Position numbers and translations under genes: made by a program
From: a virus
Virus record (IMG/VR): IMGVR_UViG_3300046524_000145
Location: 1-53,586 of that record
Direction: 5' to 3' (one strand)
Length of the DNA stretch: 53,586 nucleotides
The notes under the pieces: generated by a model
Databases searched by the model: none
Told to the model about the DNA's origin: nothing
The model's input: only the letters and a program-made list of their open reading frames with translations
Shown: in pieces, positions 14,960 to 24,558 of the stretch
How positions within the stretch are numbered: position 1 is the first letter of the stretch
Layout: the number at the start of each line of letters is the position of its first letter

Positions 14960-15387
14960 CCGTAATCGCATGGGATGGTAAGACGCTCGCAGCCGACAAA
15001 CTCGGCGACGCAGGCGGCCTGAAGCGCACCGTAACGAAGATCTTTCGGTTCGAAGGCGGAATGTTTGGGGCGGCTGGCAGCGCGTCGCGCAGCGCCGAGA
15101 TGTTCGAGTGGATCAAGAGCGGCGCCGATCCCGCGCGCGTGCCGGCATATCAACTCACGGACGACTATCAGATGGTGATGATCGTCGACAACGACCGGCG
15201 CGTCTGGCTGTATGGCGCGAGTCCGCATCCGTTCCGCATGGAAGACCCATTCCACGCGATCGGCTCGGGCCGAGACTTCGCTATTGCAGCCATGCACCTC
15301 GGTTGCAACGCGGCGCGCGCGGTCGAGGTGGCATCGCACTTCGAGAGCGGCTGCGGCATCGGCGTCGACATACTGGAGTTCGAATGA
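14956..15387 (+). CDS. HslV/proteasome-beta-like Ntn hydrolase
   Basis: 143 aa. After loss of the Met the chain would begin T-V-I-A-W-D-G-K-T-L-A-A-D, the N-terminal Thr nucleophile and Asp pattern of HslV. A basic TVTKIFR segment follows where the catalytic Lys lies, and the GSGRDFAIAAMHLG helix is typical of proteasome-beta-like folds. Phage relatives exist by memory, often unannotated. Placed among connectors, it may be a maturation protease or simply a virion-associated hydrolase; no other prohead protease is visible in the window. Start and stop overlap both neighbours as ATGA. Confidence 0.68.
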   Translation: MTVIAWDGKTLAADKLGDAGGLKRTVTKIFRFEGGMFGAAGSASRSAEMFEWIKSGADPARVPAYQLTDDYQMVMIVDNDRRVWLYGASPHPFRMEDPFHAIGSGRDFAIAAMHLGCNAARAVEVASHFESGCGIGVDILEFE

Positions 15388-15746
15388 CCGGCTTCTATGA
15401 CGAACTCGCTGCCGACGTCGTCGATCTGCTGACTGAACTCGGCCAGCCAGTGACGGTCACGATCGTGTCGCCGGATGCGGTCTATGACCCGACGACCTCG
15501 ACCAACGTCAACCCGACGACCGATTACCCGGCTGTCGGCGCGATCTTCGACCTCAACGATCACGAGATCAACGGCACGCTCGTTCAAGTCGGCGACAAGC
15601 GCGTGTACGTGTCCGCTGTCGGCGTGCCGGATGTGACGCTCAACGATACCGTGACCGTCGCGGGCGTGACGTACCGCGTCATCAACCCGAACACGATCGG
15701 GCCGGCTGGCGTCGCGGTGCTCTATAACCTGCACGTGCGCAAATGA
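15384..15746 (+). CDS. Head completion / neck protein
   Basis: 120 aa. It is beta-rich (VTVTIVSPDAVYDPTTST, TLNDTVTVAGVTYRV) and contains GDKRVYVSAVG. This size, composition and position between connector and the HK97 gp10-like gene fit a stopper or head-tail joining protein. The exact family is not recognised. It is coupled by ATGA on both sides. Confidence 0.6.
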   Translation: MTGFYDELAADVVDLLTELGQPVTVTIVSPDAVYDPTTSTNVNPTTDYPAVGAIFDLNDHEINGTLVQVGDKRVYVSAVGVPDVTLNDTVTVAGVTYRVINPNTIGPAGVAVLYNLHVRK

Positions 15747-16195
15747 GCAAGAACGACGATTTCCGCGCCAAGTTCGCGGCGTTCATCGAGAAGACGAAAG
15801 CGAATCGCGACATCGTCGTGCAGAAGGTCGCGATGGACATGCTGTCGAGCCTAGTGATGAAGTCGCCGGTCGGCAATCCGGACCTTTGGAAGAGTGCGCC
15901 GCCGCCGGGATACGTCGGCGGCCGGTTCCGCGCGAACTGGCACGTCACGGAAGGTTCGGCGGATGACTGGACGACGGACACGATCGACTCGGCAGGTAGC
16001 GCGACGCTCGCTGACGGTCAGCAGAAGATCCTCTCGTTCAAGATCGGCGGCACGATGTACCTGACGAACAACCTGCCGTATGCGCAGCCGCTCGAGTATG
16101 GGCACTCAACGCAGGCGCCGTCAGGCATGGTCCGCTTGACCGTCGCCGAGACTGACGCGTTCTTCACCAAGGTCGTAGGAGGGCTAGATAAATGA
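15743..16195 (+). CDS. Tail completion protein, HK97 gp10-like
   Basis: 150 aa. The middle PPGYVGGRFRANWHVT and the LPYAQPLEYGHSTQAPSGMV motif are the signature of HK97 gp10-like neck/tail proteins, in which YA-x-x-(L/I)E-x-G is conserved. They sit between the head connectors and the tail terminator. It overlaps its neighbours by 4 bp on each side. Confidence 0.85.
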   Translation: MSKNDDFRAKFAAFIEKTKANRDIVVQKVAMDMLSSLVMKSPVGNPDLWKSAPPPGYVGGRFRANWHVTEGSADDWTTDTIDSAGSATLADGQQKILSFKIGGTMYLTNNLPYAQPLEYGHSTQAPSGMVRLTVAETDAFFTKVVGGLDK

Positions 16196-16596
16196 GCGAT
16201 CCCGTACGCGTCGCGCTCGAGTCGCGCCTCGCCGCGCTGACGCCCGCGCTGCCGACAGCGTGGGACAACACCGCGTACACGCCGAGTCTGAGCACGGCGT
16301 TTCAGCGTCCATCGCTGATGCGCGGCGCACCGGAGAATCCCGCGCTCGGCTCGTCGTTCTACCGCGAGATTGGCGTTTTCCAAGTGATGCTTTGCTATCC
16401 GCTCAATGGCGGATCGGCAAACGCAGACGACCGGGCCCGTCTCATTCGCGGCTGGTTCCCGCGCGGCTCGTCGCTCACCGCAAGCGGCACGACGGTGACG
16501 ATACAAAGGACGCCGACGATCGGCCCTGGCATGAGCGACGGCAGCTTCTGGTGCGTGCCGGTGAGCATCCCGTATTACGCGAACATCCTGACGTAA
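16192..16596 (+). CDS. Tail terminator protein, DUF4128-like
   Basis: 134 aa. The segments TAWDNTAYTPSLSTAFQRPS and GFWCVPVSIPYYANI-like ending match DUF4128, a tail-terminator-like family (lambda U analogue) that caps the tail tube at the head-proximal end. It directly precedes the tail tube gene, separated by a terminator. Confidence 0.82.
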   Translation: MSDPVRVALESRLAALTPALPTAWDNTAYTPSLSTAFQRPSLMRGAPENPALGSSFYREIGVFQVMLCYPLNGGSANADDRARLIRGWFPRGSSLTASGTTVTIQRTPTIGPGMSDGSFWCVPVSIPYYANILT

Positions 16597-16621
16597 AACC
16601 CGCGCTTTCCTTGTTTAACCT

Positions 16622-16643
16622 GCCCGCCTCGCGCGGGCTTTTT
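16622..16643 (+). terminator. Intrinsic terminator before tail tube gene
   Basis: GCCCGC/GCGGGC stem (16622-16627, 16633-16638) followed by TTTTT. Confidence 0.75.
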
Positions 16644-16657
16644 CGTTTGGAGAATAC

Positions 16658-17875
16658 ATGTCCAGTGGAATCTCGCAAGGCGTTGCCAAGCAGCTACGCT
16701 ACGCAAAGCAAACCGGCCTCGGCGTCATCGCGGCCACAACCGGCGGCCAGATCCTGCGCCGCACGCAAGACTCTCTCGACCTGAACAAGGCGACGTATCA
16801 ATCGGCCGAACTGCGCTCCGACTATCAGGTCGCCGACATGCGCCACGGCTCGCGCTCGATCGCTGGCGACATTCAAGGCGAAATCTCGCCCGGTACGTAC
16901 GCCGATCTGATCGCAGGCACGCTGCGCGCTCCGTTCGCGGCAGGCGCAACGACCGGCGCGCAGACGACCATCGCAGCGAGCGCCATTGCGCCGCACTTTC
17001 ATCGCACGGCTGGGTCGTTCCTGGCTGACGGCCTGAAGGTCGGTAGCGTGTTCCGCGCGACGGGCTTCACCAACGCCCCGAACAACGCCACGAACTTCAT
17101 GATTACGACGCTGACCGCGTCCGACATCACGGTGATTCAACTCAACGGCCCGATCGGCATCGTGACGGAAGTGGCCGGCCAGTCGGTGACGCTGACCGAA
17201 GTCGGCAAGAAGGCGATGATCCCGCGCAGCAACTTCGCCGACACGTACTTCACGTTCGAACATTTCTTCTCGGACATCGGCCAGTCGGAAGTGTTCAGCG
17301 ACTGCAAGGTATCGCAGCTGGATCTGAGTCTGCCCGCGACCGGCATGTCGACGATCAAGGCCGCGATCATGGGCCTGAACTACCAGTCGTCGGACTCGGC
17401 TTACTTCACGGCGCCGACGCCTGAAACCTCGTCTGGCGCCCTCTGCGCGGTCAACGGCGTGCTGCTCGTCGGCGGCCAGCAAGTCGGCCTCGTGACCGGT
17501 CTGACGCTGACAATCAACGGCAACCTGAAGACGGACTCGGTCGTCGGCTCGAACGTCGGTCCGGACGTGTTCGATGGCTCGATCGCTGTCAGCGGCCAGA
17601 TCACGGCGTACTTCAAGAATCCGACGCTGCGCGACATCTTCGTCAATGAAACCGAATCGTCTGTCATGTGTTCGATGACGACGAGCAATGCGCCGGACGC
17701 GGAGTTCATGTCGTTCACGCTGCCGCGCATCAAGTTTTCGGGCGCGAAGAAGGATGACGGCCAGAAGGGGCTGATTCTCACGCTGCCGTTCACCGCGCTT
17801 CTCAACATCGCCGGCGGCGCAAGCACGGCGACGGATGCTACGACCGTGAGCTTTCAAGACTCGCTGGCAGTATAA
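16658..17875 (+). CDS. Major tail tube protein
   Basis: 405 aa with its own GGAG site. Features of the phage tail tube (Phage_tube_2-like) family are visible: an N-terminal LRRTQDSLDLNKATYQSAEL, and a C-terminal DIFVNETESSVMCSMTTS with an Ig-like closing part (FMSFTLPRIKFSGAKKDD). It forms the hollow tube of a long non-contractile tail. It lies between terminators on both sides, which would let it be expressed apart from the connectors. Confidence 0.85.
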   Translation: MSSGISQGVAKQLRYAKQTGLGVIAATTGGQILRRTQDSLDLNKATYQSAELRSDYQVADMRHGSRSIAGDIQGEISPGTYADLIAGTLRAPFAAGATTGAQTTIAASAIAPHFHRTAGSFLADGLKVGSVFRATGFTNAPNNATNFMITTLTASDITVIQLNGPIGIVTEVAGQSVTLTEVGKKAMIPRSNFADTYFTFEHFFSDIGQSEVFSDCKVSQLDLSLPATGMSTIKAAIMGLNYQSSDSAYFTAPTPETSSGALCAVNGVLLVGGQQVGLVTGLTLTINGNLKTDSVVGSNVGPDVFDGSIAVSGQITAYFKNPTLRDIFVNETESSVMCSMTTSNAPDAEFMSFTLPRIKFSGAKKDDGQKGLILTLPFTALLNIAGGASTATDATTVSFQDSLAV

Positions 17876-17923
17876 AAACACGCAGTAAAGCGCACTTTTA
17901 GCGCTCCTCCCTAGGGGCATTTT

Positions 17924-17957
17924 GCGGGCCGGCAATGGTGTCGGCCCGCTCTTTTTT
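17924..17957 (+). terminator. Intrinsic terminator after tail tube gene
   Basis: GCGGGCCG (17924-17931) pairs with CGGCCCGC (17942-17949) and is followed by TCTTTTTT. It is a strong 8-bp GC stem. Confidence 0.85.
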
Positions 17958-17970
17958 GGAGCAACAGAAC

Positions 17971-18405
17971 ATGAGCAAGATCACCGCAGCAGCAAACGAG
18001 CAAAAGACGATCAGCATCGACGATCTGGATCTGTCCGCGGCCAGCGAAGACGGCCACGAGTTCGAAGTCGTGTCGCCGAAGACCGGCAAGGGCCTGGGCG
18101 TGTTCGTCACTGTTCTCGGCGACCAGTCGGAGAAGGTGACGGCGTTCATTCGCAAGCGCCAGAACGCCAAGCGCCGCGAATACGCATTGGCCGCTCGCAA
18201 GGGCCGCCCGTCCGACGACTTCGACACGGTCGAGGATGACGAGGCATTCGTCGTCGAGGCGTGCATCGTGCGCGTGACTGGCTGGCGCGGTCTGAGTGAC
18301 CCGTTCACCGAAGAAAACGCGCGCCGTCTGCTGACGAAGAACGCGGCGATCCGCAAGCAGGTGCTCGAAGAATCCGGCAACCTCGCAAATTTTACGAAGG
18401 TCTGA
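17971..18405 (+). CDS. Tail assembly chaperone, short form (G)
   Basis: 144 aa. The start at 17971 lies after GGAG. The protein is acidic/basic mixed and helical, with FEVVSPKTGKGLGVFVTVLG near its start. It lies between tail tube and tape measure genes, as lambda gpG does. It ends with NLANFTKV, directly past a canonical slippery heptamer, so most ribosomes make this short chaperone and some make the GT fusion. Confidence 0.8.
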   Translation: MSKITAAANEQKTISIDDLDLSAASEDGHEFEVVSPKTGKGLGVFVTVLGDQSEKVTAFIRKRQNAKRREYALAARKGRPSDDFDTVEDDEAFVVEACIVRVTGWRGLSDPFTEENARRLLTKNAAIRKQVLEESGNLANFTKV

Positions 18406-18755
18406 GCGCCGAGCTTGTCGCCTACGCGCAGCACGAATTTGAGCTGCAGAAGCCAGCAGGCGACGGCACGACACTCAGGCAGCAATACGAGGCGGTCGCG
18501 CGCATCACGGGCGAGCGACCTCCCGAGCTTGACGGACCATCGCTGCCGGCGGCCGGCGCGCATGTCTGGCAGTGGTTCCTCGACCTCAACCGTGGGCGGC
18601 AGGGTGGATTTGGCCCGAGCCCGCTGTCGTATCACGAGATCCTTTCGTATTTCACGCTTTGCCGCGAACGTCCCGCGCCGTGGGAGTTCGCTGTATTGCG
18701 TCGGCTAGACGACATCGCGCTTTCGTCGATTGCAAGCGCTAAACCGCCATCTTAG
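17971..18755 (+). CDS. Tail assembly chaperone fusion (GT) by -1 frameshift
   Basis: Slippage at 18387-18393 moves ribosomes back one base so that the downstream frame (from 18393) is read: FYEGLSAELVAYAQHEFELQ and onwards to TAG at 18753-18755. That gives 261 aa (join of 17971..18393 and 18393..18755). The T part has no good start of its own and carries conserved features of phage T-like domains (YEAVARITGERPPE, SYHEILSYFTLCRER). GT/G ratios set tail assembly around the tape measure. Confidence 0.8.
18387..18393 (+). promoter_or_regulatory. Slippery heptamer A-AAT-TTT for -1 frameshift
   Basis: In the zero frame (GCA AAT TTT ACG) the sequence fits X-XXY-YYZ exactly with X=A, Y=T. The stop of the zero frame comes four codons later, and the -1 frame is open for 120 codons. 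Confidence 0.85.
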
Positions 18756-18765
18756 GAGCCCATCA

Positions 18766-21700
18766 GTGGACATTACTACGCTCGGCATAGCCCTCGATAC
18801 GAGCGACCTGAAGCAGGGCGAGTCCGCGCTGAACAGTGCCGCCGGCGCCGCTACCAAGGCGGCTGATGCGCTCGACGCAGTCACTGATTCGGCGGCGAAG
18901 ACTGGCTCGACGCTCAATGGCGTGGCGGATGCTACGCAGAAGACGTCGGTGAGCGCGTCGCAGCTTGCGAGCTCATATACCGGTGTTAGCCAGGCTTCCA
19001 ACGAAGCGGCGGCATCAGGGCAGAAGTATCTTGCGTCGCTGAAGCAGGAATACGACCTACTTGGTCTCAATCGCGCAGAGACTGAGGCATACATCGCGCA
19101 GGCGAAGGGTTTAAGCCAAACTCAGCAGGAAATGGCCGCGGCGCTCGGCGCGAAGATCGACGCGTGGAGCCGGGAGGAAGCCGCGTCGAAGGCCGCCGCC
19201 GCGGCGCAAGAGCGTGCCGCAGCGTCTGCCGACATCTTCATCGCGAAACTTCAATCGCAGGTTGACGCGATCGGCAAGACTCGCGCCGAATTACTCCAGT
19301 TTCAGGCCGCGCAACTTGGCGTTAGCGAACAGGCGGCGCCGCTGATCGCAGCGATTGAAGCGCAGTCCACTGCCCTGCAGACGCTTGGTGAATCTGAAGA
19401 TCAGGCATCGGCTCGAATCGCCACGATGGTCGCTGCGTCGCTCGAGGCTCAAGCGGCCATGACCGACTCGTCTGTTGCTGCCGCACGCTACGCGGCGAGC
19501 GTCGACGAAATGGCGGCTGCCGCGACGGCAGCAGAGAAGGCAAACGTCGGCATTGCGACGTCGGCGCGTGAAGCCGCGGCAGCACAGGCGGCTGCAACTG
19601 CTGAGTTCGAAGCCGCGTCGACGACGATAAGCGCGGGCGCCGCGAAGGTCGCAGAAGCGCTCGGTCGTCAGCTTACCGCGCTGACCGCCACGAAGGCGCA
19701 GATGGTCGAGTATGACGCGCAGATGGCCGGCTTCACAGAAGCAGAAACCGCACAGGTCTCTGCTATCGCGAAGGAAATCGAACTGCGCAAGCAGCAAATC
19801 GCGCTCGGCGAGGAAATGGCCGCGATGTATGCGACCGATGCTGCGGCGGCAACGGGCGCGAGAGTTGCCACGTCGGGCGTCACGTCCGAATTGCTTGTTC
19901 TCGGCCGCGAAGCTGCAAACGGCAACTATACGCGGCTAGCCGGATCGTTCACGCGGTTCCTGTCACTCGCGGGTGCGCTTCAGTTGCTCATGAACCCGCT
20001 CACACTGTCCGTGATTGCGGTCGGCGCAGCCATGCTAGAGGTAGCGAACCAGAACGAGAAAATGAACGAGGCGCTCGTCTTGACGGGCAGCTATGCTGGC
20101 ATCACGTCGGATCAGTTGCACGCGATGGCCGAAGCGGCGACCGCTGGCGGCGCAACGTTCAACACGGCAGCCGAAGCGGTCACGGCGCTGGCGGCCACTG
20201 GTCGACTGACCGGCGACGAAATCGCGAACCTCGGCAAGACGACGGCCGATGCCGCGACGTTCACAAGCGTCTCCGTGAAGCAGATGGTCGACGACTTCAC
20301 GAAGCTCGCGGAAGATCCCGTTAAGGCGTCGGTCGCGCTGAACGACCAGTATCACTACCTGACCGTATCAACGTACGACCAGATCACGGCATTGATGAAA
20401 CAGGGCGATGCTACCGGCGCCGCTCAAGTTGCTGTCGAAGCATTCTCGACGGCGATGGATGCTCGGACGCAGGACATCGCTAAGAATGAGGGCATCATTC
20501 TTCAGGGCTGGCGCGACATCAAGGGCGCGATCAGCGATGCAATCCAGGCCGTCGGGTCGTTCGGCGCCACGGCATCGTCGGGTGAGATTGTGGCTCGCCT
20601 GCAGGCCAACAAAGCGGCCCGCTTGCCAATCGGCACATGGGACCAGCAGGACGAAGCCGATCTGCAAGCTGCGCTCGTCAAATACAACGCCGACGTGAAG
20701 ACGGCGCAGGACAAGGCGCGCGCCGATCGCCAGAATCAGCAGGTTATCGACGCAAAGCACTCGTACGATACCTGGAACTCGCAATTTGCCACGCCGGCAG
20801 AAAAGCGCGCGAAGGACATCCAGTCATATATCGACACGATCGCGACGCCGCTTAACCTGAGTCCTGAGCAGCAGATTGCTGATGAGTCGAAGATAAATTC
20901 CAAATATCCCGACAAGAAGACGAAGAGCGGGCAAGTGGGCCTGATCGACAAGACGCAGTTGACCGGCGAAGTGCAGGCGGTCAAAGACGCTCTTGCTGAA
21001 GAACTGTCCGATGTGTCTAGCGCGCAAAAGCAACTCGACGCGCTGTACAAGAGCAGCGGCGTGAGCGAGGCATCGTACTACCAGCAGTCGCGCGACTTGG
21101 CCGCTCAGAAGGCAACCGACGAAATCGACGCCTACAACAAGGAAGCGGCGTTGCTGGCGAAGGGGTTGAGCGACCGCAATCTGAGCGCTGCTCAGCGTGC
21201 CCAGATCAATAACCAGATCCAGTCGGACCAGGCGAAGTCTTCGAAGGCGACCGAAGACTTCTTCAACGCAATCGCCGACTCGGCCGCGAAGGAAGATGGG
21301 GTTTGGCAGAAGTATGGGCAATCGCAGCTTGACGCGATGCAAAAGCAGATCGACGCGGCGAATCAGCAGGATCAAGGCCTGAAGGACCAGGTCGCAACGT
21401 TCGGCATGACGAAATCGGCGATCGACGACCTGAAGGCATCGCGCGCCGATGACACGGTCGCCGCGCTCGAGCAGGGTCGCGCGATTGCGATCATGAACAA
21501 CAATCTCGCGGACACGAAGCCGTGGGACGACTCCATCGCGAAGGCGAAGGAGCTCGCTGCAGCACTGCACGGCGTGGCAAGCGATCAGGTTGCGCTCGAT
21601 GTCGACGCCCAGATCAAGAAGCAGCAGGACGACATCGGCAAGAGCTGGCAGGGCACGATTGACGGCATCGGCAGCGACTTCCATAACGGATTTCTGCAGA

Positions 21701-24558
21701 TGCTGACCGATGGGAAAAATGGATGGGACAGCTTCACTAAGTCGCTGGTGAACACATTCGAATCGACCGTCGTGAACGAGTTGTACCAGGCGTTCGCGAA
21801 GCCGTTTATCGTCAATGTCGTTGCCAACATTGCGGGCCTGATGGGAGGCAGCGGTATTGCGAACCAGATCCTGTCAAGCAACGGTATGGCTGGCAGTGCA
21901 CTCGGAGGCATGAACAACCTGTCGAGCGGCTACAGCATGCTCACTAAGGGATACGGGGCACTTTCGGGCTATCTCGGCCTTGGCGGAACGGCTGCGATGA
22001 CTTCCGGTGCGGCGTCAGCGGTTGGCGGCACGCTTGCGAGCGGGCTGGGCGGCACTTTCGCCACAGACATTGGCGGGACTGTGGCGTCGTCTACGGCCGG
22101 CATCGCCACGGCTGAAGGAGTGGGCGCAAGTGGCGCATCGACATTCGGAGCTGGCGCTGGGCTGACCGGCGCCGCATCGTCAATGGGCTGGGTTCCTGTC
22201 ATCGGCTGGATTCTGGCCGGCATGGCGGCGGACTCCAAGCTGATGGGTCAAGGATGGAACCCCGACAACGGCTCGATTAGCGGCGTCGGAAAGGGTATCG
22301 GCTCGGCGTCGCTCGCCTCATACGATGTAGCCAAGGCGATCGGCATTCCGTCCGGTATCGCGAACATTCTGACCGGCGCGTCGACGATCTCACGGCTGTT
22401 TGGTCGGCAGGACCCGAAGGCAACAAGCAGTGGGGTTGACGGTGTGATCACCGTGGCTGACGGCTTCCAGGGTCAGGATTACACCGACTGGACCGCGAAG
22501 GGCGGCCTGTTCCGCAGCGATGCGCACGGCACGGTCAACGGTGCGGCGACGCAAGATCAGAAGGACATGATCAGCGGGACAATCGCCGGCACGATCGGCA
22601 CTATCAACCAGCTTGGCGATGCCATCGGGGGCATTGATGGGCTGCAAGGCAAGCTGTCGCAGTTCCAGTACTCGATTCGCAACGACTGGAGCAACCAGAC
22701 CAACGTCACGAAATCGCTGACGGACCTGTCGAACAGCCTTGTCGATGCGGTGATCCCGCTCGATCAGTATCAGCAGACTGGTGAGACGCTGACGCAAACT
22801 GCCGTTCGGCTGACGGGCGTCTTCACGTCGACGAATACGTTGGCGGATATGCTTGGCAAGACGATGACGGATGCATTCGGCGCGGTGGGCATCGCAGGCG
22901 CGCAGGTTCGATTGAATCTCGTCGCGGCAGCGGGCGGCATCGATAACTTCAACTCAGAGGTATCGGCGTACTACTCGGCCTATTTCAGTGGCGCTGAGCA
23001 GTTGTCGTCAGCGCAAGACCAGATGAAGCAATCTTTCGCCAGTCTGGGTATTGCAATGCCACAGTCGAAGGATGCATTCCGCGCGGTTGTCTCGTCGCTC
23101 GACCTGACGACGGCGTCAGGGCAGAACACGTTTGCCGCATTGATGGCGCTGGCTCCGGCGTTTGACCAGATGACGCAGTCCATGCAGCAGGCGGCCGACG
23201 CGCAGCAGTCCCTGTGGAACCAGTACTTCAGCTCAATCTACACGCCGTCTCAGCAACTGGCGATGAGCACGAAGCAGCTTCAGGACCAGTTCAACGCGCT
23301 CGGTGTTGCGATGCCGAAGAGCAACGCTGATTTTGAGACGCTGGTCGAGAACATGGACACGTCGACCCAGCCGATGAAGGATTTGCAGAGCGCTCTTCTT
23401 GCGCTCGCTCCCGCCTTCGGGCAGGTGATGTCGTCGGCGGATCAAGCAGCGCAAGCTGCGCAGCAATCTGCAGCGCAGAACGTGCAAACGGCGCTGTCCG
23501 ACGTGCAAACTGCGTACAACAATCAGGTTCAGGCAATCAACGCGAACATCACGTCGATCACCAACTTCATCACGCAGTTGACGAACCTGAAGCAGTCGTT
23601 GTCGCTCGGCTCGCTGTCTACGCTTTCTCCACAGGACAAGTACAACGCTGAGAAGCAGCTTTTCGATTCGACGTCCGCAGCCGCAGCGTCTGGCGATGCG
23701 ACGGCGCAAGGCAATCTGCCGCAGGTGGCGCAAGACTTCCTCACGGCGTCGCAGGCATACAACGCAAGTTCGCAAGCGTATGTCGACGACTACAACGCGG
23801 TGCAGTCTGCGCTGGACCGGAACATCGCGACAGCGCAGCAGCAGTTGAGCGCAGCGCAGCAGCAGCTCGACGCGACGAACCAGATGGTGCAGGGCATTCT
23901 CAACCTGAACCAGACGACGCAGTCGCTCGCGGATGCGTTGAAGGCCTATTTTGCCGCGCAGAACGCCGCCGGCAACAACGCACTCGGCGGCACGCCCAGC
24001 GCGACCGGCGCGGGGCTCAACCGTTCGCAGATTGAGGCGACGGCGGTCAATGGCCTGATTCCATACAGCGCGGATAACCCTTACGGCCCGATGGGCGGGT
24101 ACAGCGTCAGCGATTGGCAGAACTCGATGGCTGGCGGTGTTTCCGACGCGACGAAGGCCGCGCTGGGCATGACGCAAAACGCGAATGGCCAGTGGGGCTG
24201 GAATTCAGTCAATGGATCGCACGCCGGCGGCGCCGATTACATCCCGTTCGATGGCTACCGCGCCGAGCTCCACAAGGGCGAGGCGGTGGTGACGTCGGCG
24301 AACAACCAGAAGTTGTCGCAGATGCTGAGCATCGACTGGTCGCGCTTCGGCGGCAACGATCAGACGGCGCTGCTCAACGAGATTAAGGCGCTGCGGGCAG
24401 AAGTCTCGGCAACGCGGCAAAGCCAACAGACCATCGCCGCTGTCACGCTCCAACAGGGCCAGCAGCAGCACGCCGAGAACCGCGCCGACATGAGCAAGCA
24501 GACGCGACACCTGCAAAACACCAGCGACAACACCGGGAAGATCGCAGCCAAGAAATGA
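18766..24558 (+). CDS. Tail tape measure protein
   Basis: 1930 aa starting at GTG 18766, which follows TTAGGAG (the frame is open upstream but has no better site). It consists largely of long Ala/Gln/Ser-rich helices and coiled coils. A hydrophobic block lies near residues 395-440 (FTRFLSLAGALQLLMNPLTL) and a Gly/Ala/Ser block near 1060-1150 (TAMTSGAASAVGGTLASGLG). The tail ends HAGGADYIPFDGYRAELHKG, a conserved C-terminal motif of tape measures. It fixes tail length and is ejected with DNA. At about 0.15 nm per residue the tail would be near 290 nm. Confidence 0.92.
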   Translation: MDITTLGIALDTSDLKQGESALNSAAGAATKAADALDAVTDSAAKTGSTLNGVADATQKTSVSASQLASSYTGVSQASNEAAASGQKYLASLKQEYDLLGLNRAETEAYIAQAKGLSQTQQEMAAALGAKIDAWSREEAASKAAAAAQERAAASADIFIAKLQSQVDAIGKTRAELLQFQAAQLGVSEQAAPLIAAIEAQSTALQTLGESEDQASARIATMVAASLEAQAAMTDSSVAAARYAASVDEMAAAATAAEKANVGIATSAREAAAAQAAATAEFEAASTTISAGAAKVAEALGRQLTALTATKAQMVEYDAQMAGFTEAETAQVSAIAKEIELRKQQIALGEEMAAMYATDAAAATGARVATSGVTSELLVLGREAANGNYTRLAGSFTRFLSLAGALQLLMNPLTLSVIAVGAAMLEVANQNEKMNEALVLTGSYAGITSDQLHAMAEAATAGGATFNTAAEAVTALAATGRLTGDEIANLGKTTADAATFTSVSVKQMVDDFTKLAEDPVKASVALNDQYHYLTVSTYDQITALMKQGDATGAAQVAVEAFSTAMDARTQDIAKNEGIILQGWRDIKGAISDAIQAVGSFGATASSGEIVARLQANKAARLPIGTWDQQDEADLQAALVKYNADVKTAQDKARADRQNQQVIDAKHSYDTWNSQFATPAEKRAKDIQSYIDTIATPLNLSPEQQIADESKINSKYPDKKTKSGQVGLIDKTQLTGEVQAVKDALAEELSDVSSAQKQLDALYKSSGVSEASYYQQSRDLAAQKATDEIDAYNKEAALLAKGLSDRNLSAAQRAQINNQIQSDQAKSSKATEDFFNAIADSAAKEDGVWQKYGQSQLDAMQKQIDAANQQDQGLKDQVATFGMTKSAIDDLKASRADDTVAALEQGRAIAIMNNNLADTKPWDDSIAKAKELAAALHGVASDQVALDVDAQIKKQQDDIGKSWQGTIDGIGSDFHNGFLQMLTDGKNGWDSFTKSLVNTFESTVVNELYQAFAKPFIVNVVANIAGLMGGSGIANQILSSNGMAGSALGGMNNLSSGYSMLTKGYGALSGYLGLGGTAAMTSGAASAVGGTLASGLGGTFATDIGGTVASSTAGIATAEGVGASGASTFGAGAGLTGAASSMGWVPVIGWILAGMAADSKLMGQGWNPDNGSISGVGKGIGSASLASYDVAKAIGIPSGIANILTGASTISRLFGRQDPKATSSGVDGVITVADGFQGQDYTDWTAKGGLFRSDAHGTVNGAATQDQKDMISGTIAGTIGTINQLGDAIGGIDGLQGKLSQFQYSIRNDWSNQTNVTKSLTDLSNSLVDAVIPLDQYQQTGETLTQTAVRLTGVFTSTNTLADMLGKTMTDAFGAVGIAGAQVRLNLVAAAGGIDNFNSEVSAYYSAYFSGAEQLSSAQDQMKQSFASLGIAMPQSKDAFRAVVSSLDLTTASGQNTFAALMALAPAFDQMTQSMQQAADAQQSLWNQYFSSIYTPSQQLAMSTKQLQDQFNALGVAMPKSNADFETLVENMDTSTQPMKDLQSALLALAPAFGQVMSSADQAAQAAQQSAAQNVQTALSDVQTAYNNQVQAINANITSITNFITQLTNLKQSLSLGSLSTLSPQDKYNAEKQLFDSTSAAAASGDATAQGNLPQVAQDFLTASQAYNASSQAYVDDYNAVQSALDRNIATAQQQLSAAQQQLDATNQMVQGILNLNQTTQSLADALKAYFAAQNAAGNNALGGTPSATGAGLNRSQIEATAVNGLIPYSADNPYGPMGGYSVSDWQNSMAGGVSDATKAALGMTQNANGQWGWNSVNGSHAGGADYIPFDGYRAELHKGEAVVTSANNQKLSQMLSIDWSRFGGNDQTALLNEIKALRAEVSATRQSQQTIAAVTLQQGQQQHAENRADMSKQTRHLQNTSDNTGKIAAKK

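Noticed and set aside
16694-17935. Leftward open frame of 413 codons opposite the tail tube gene
   Set aside because: Arg-rich composition and lack of start signal; the sense strand encodes a recognisable tail tube protein.
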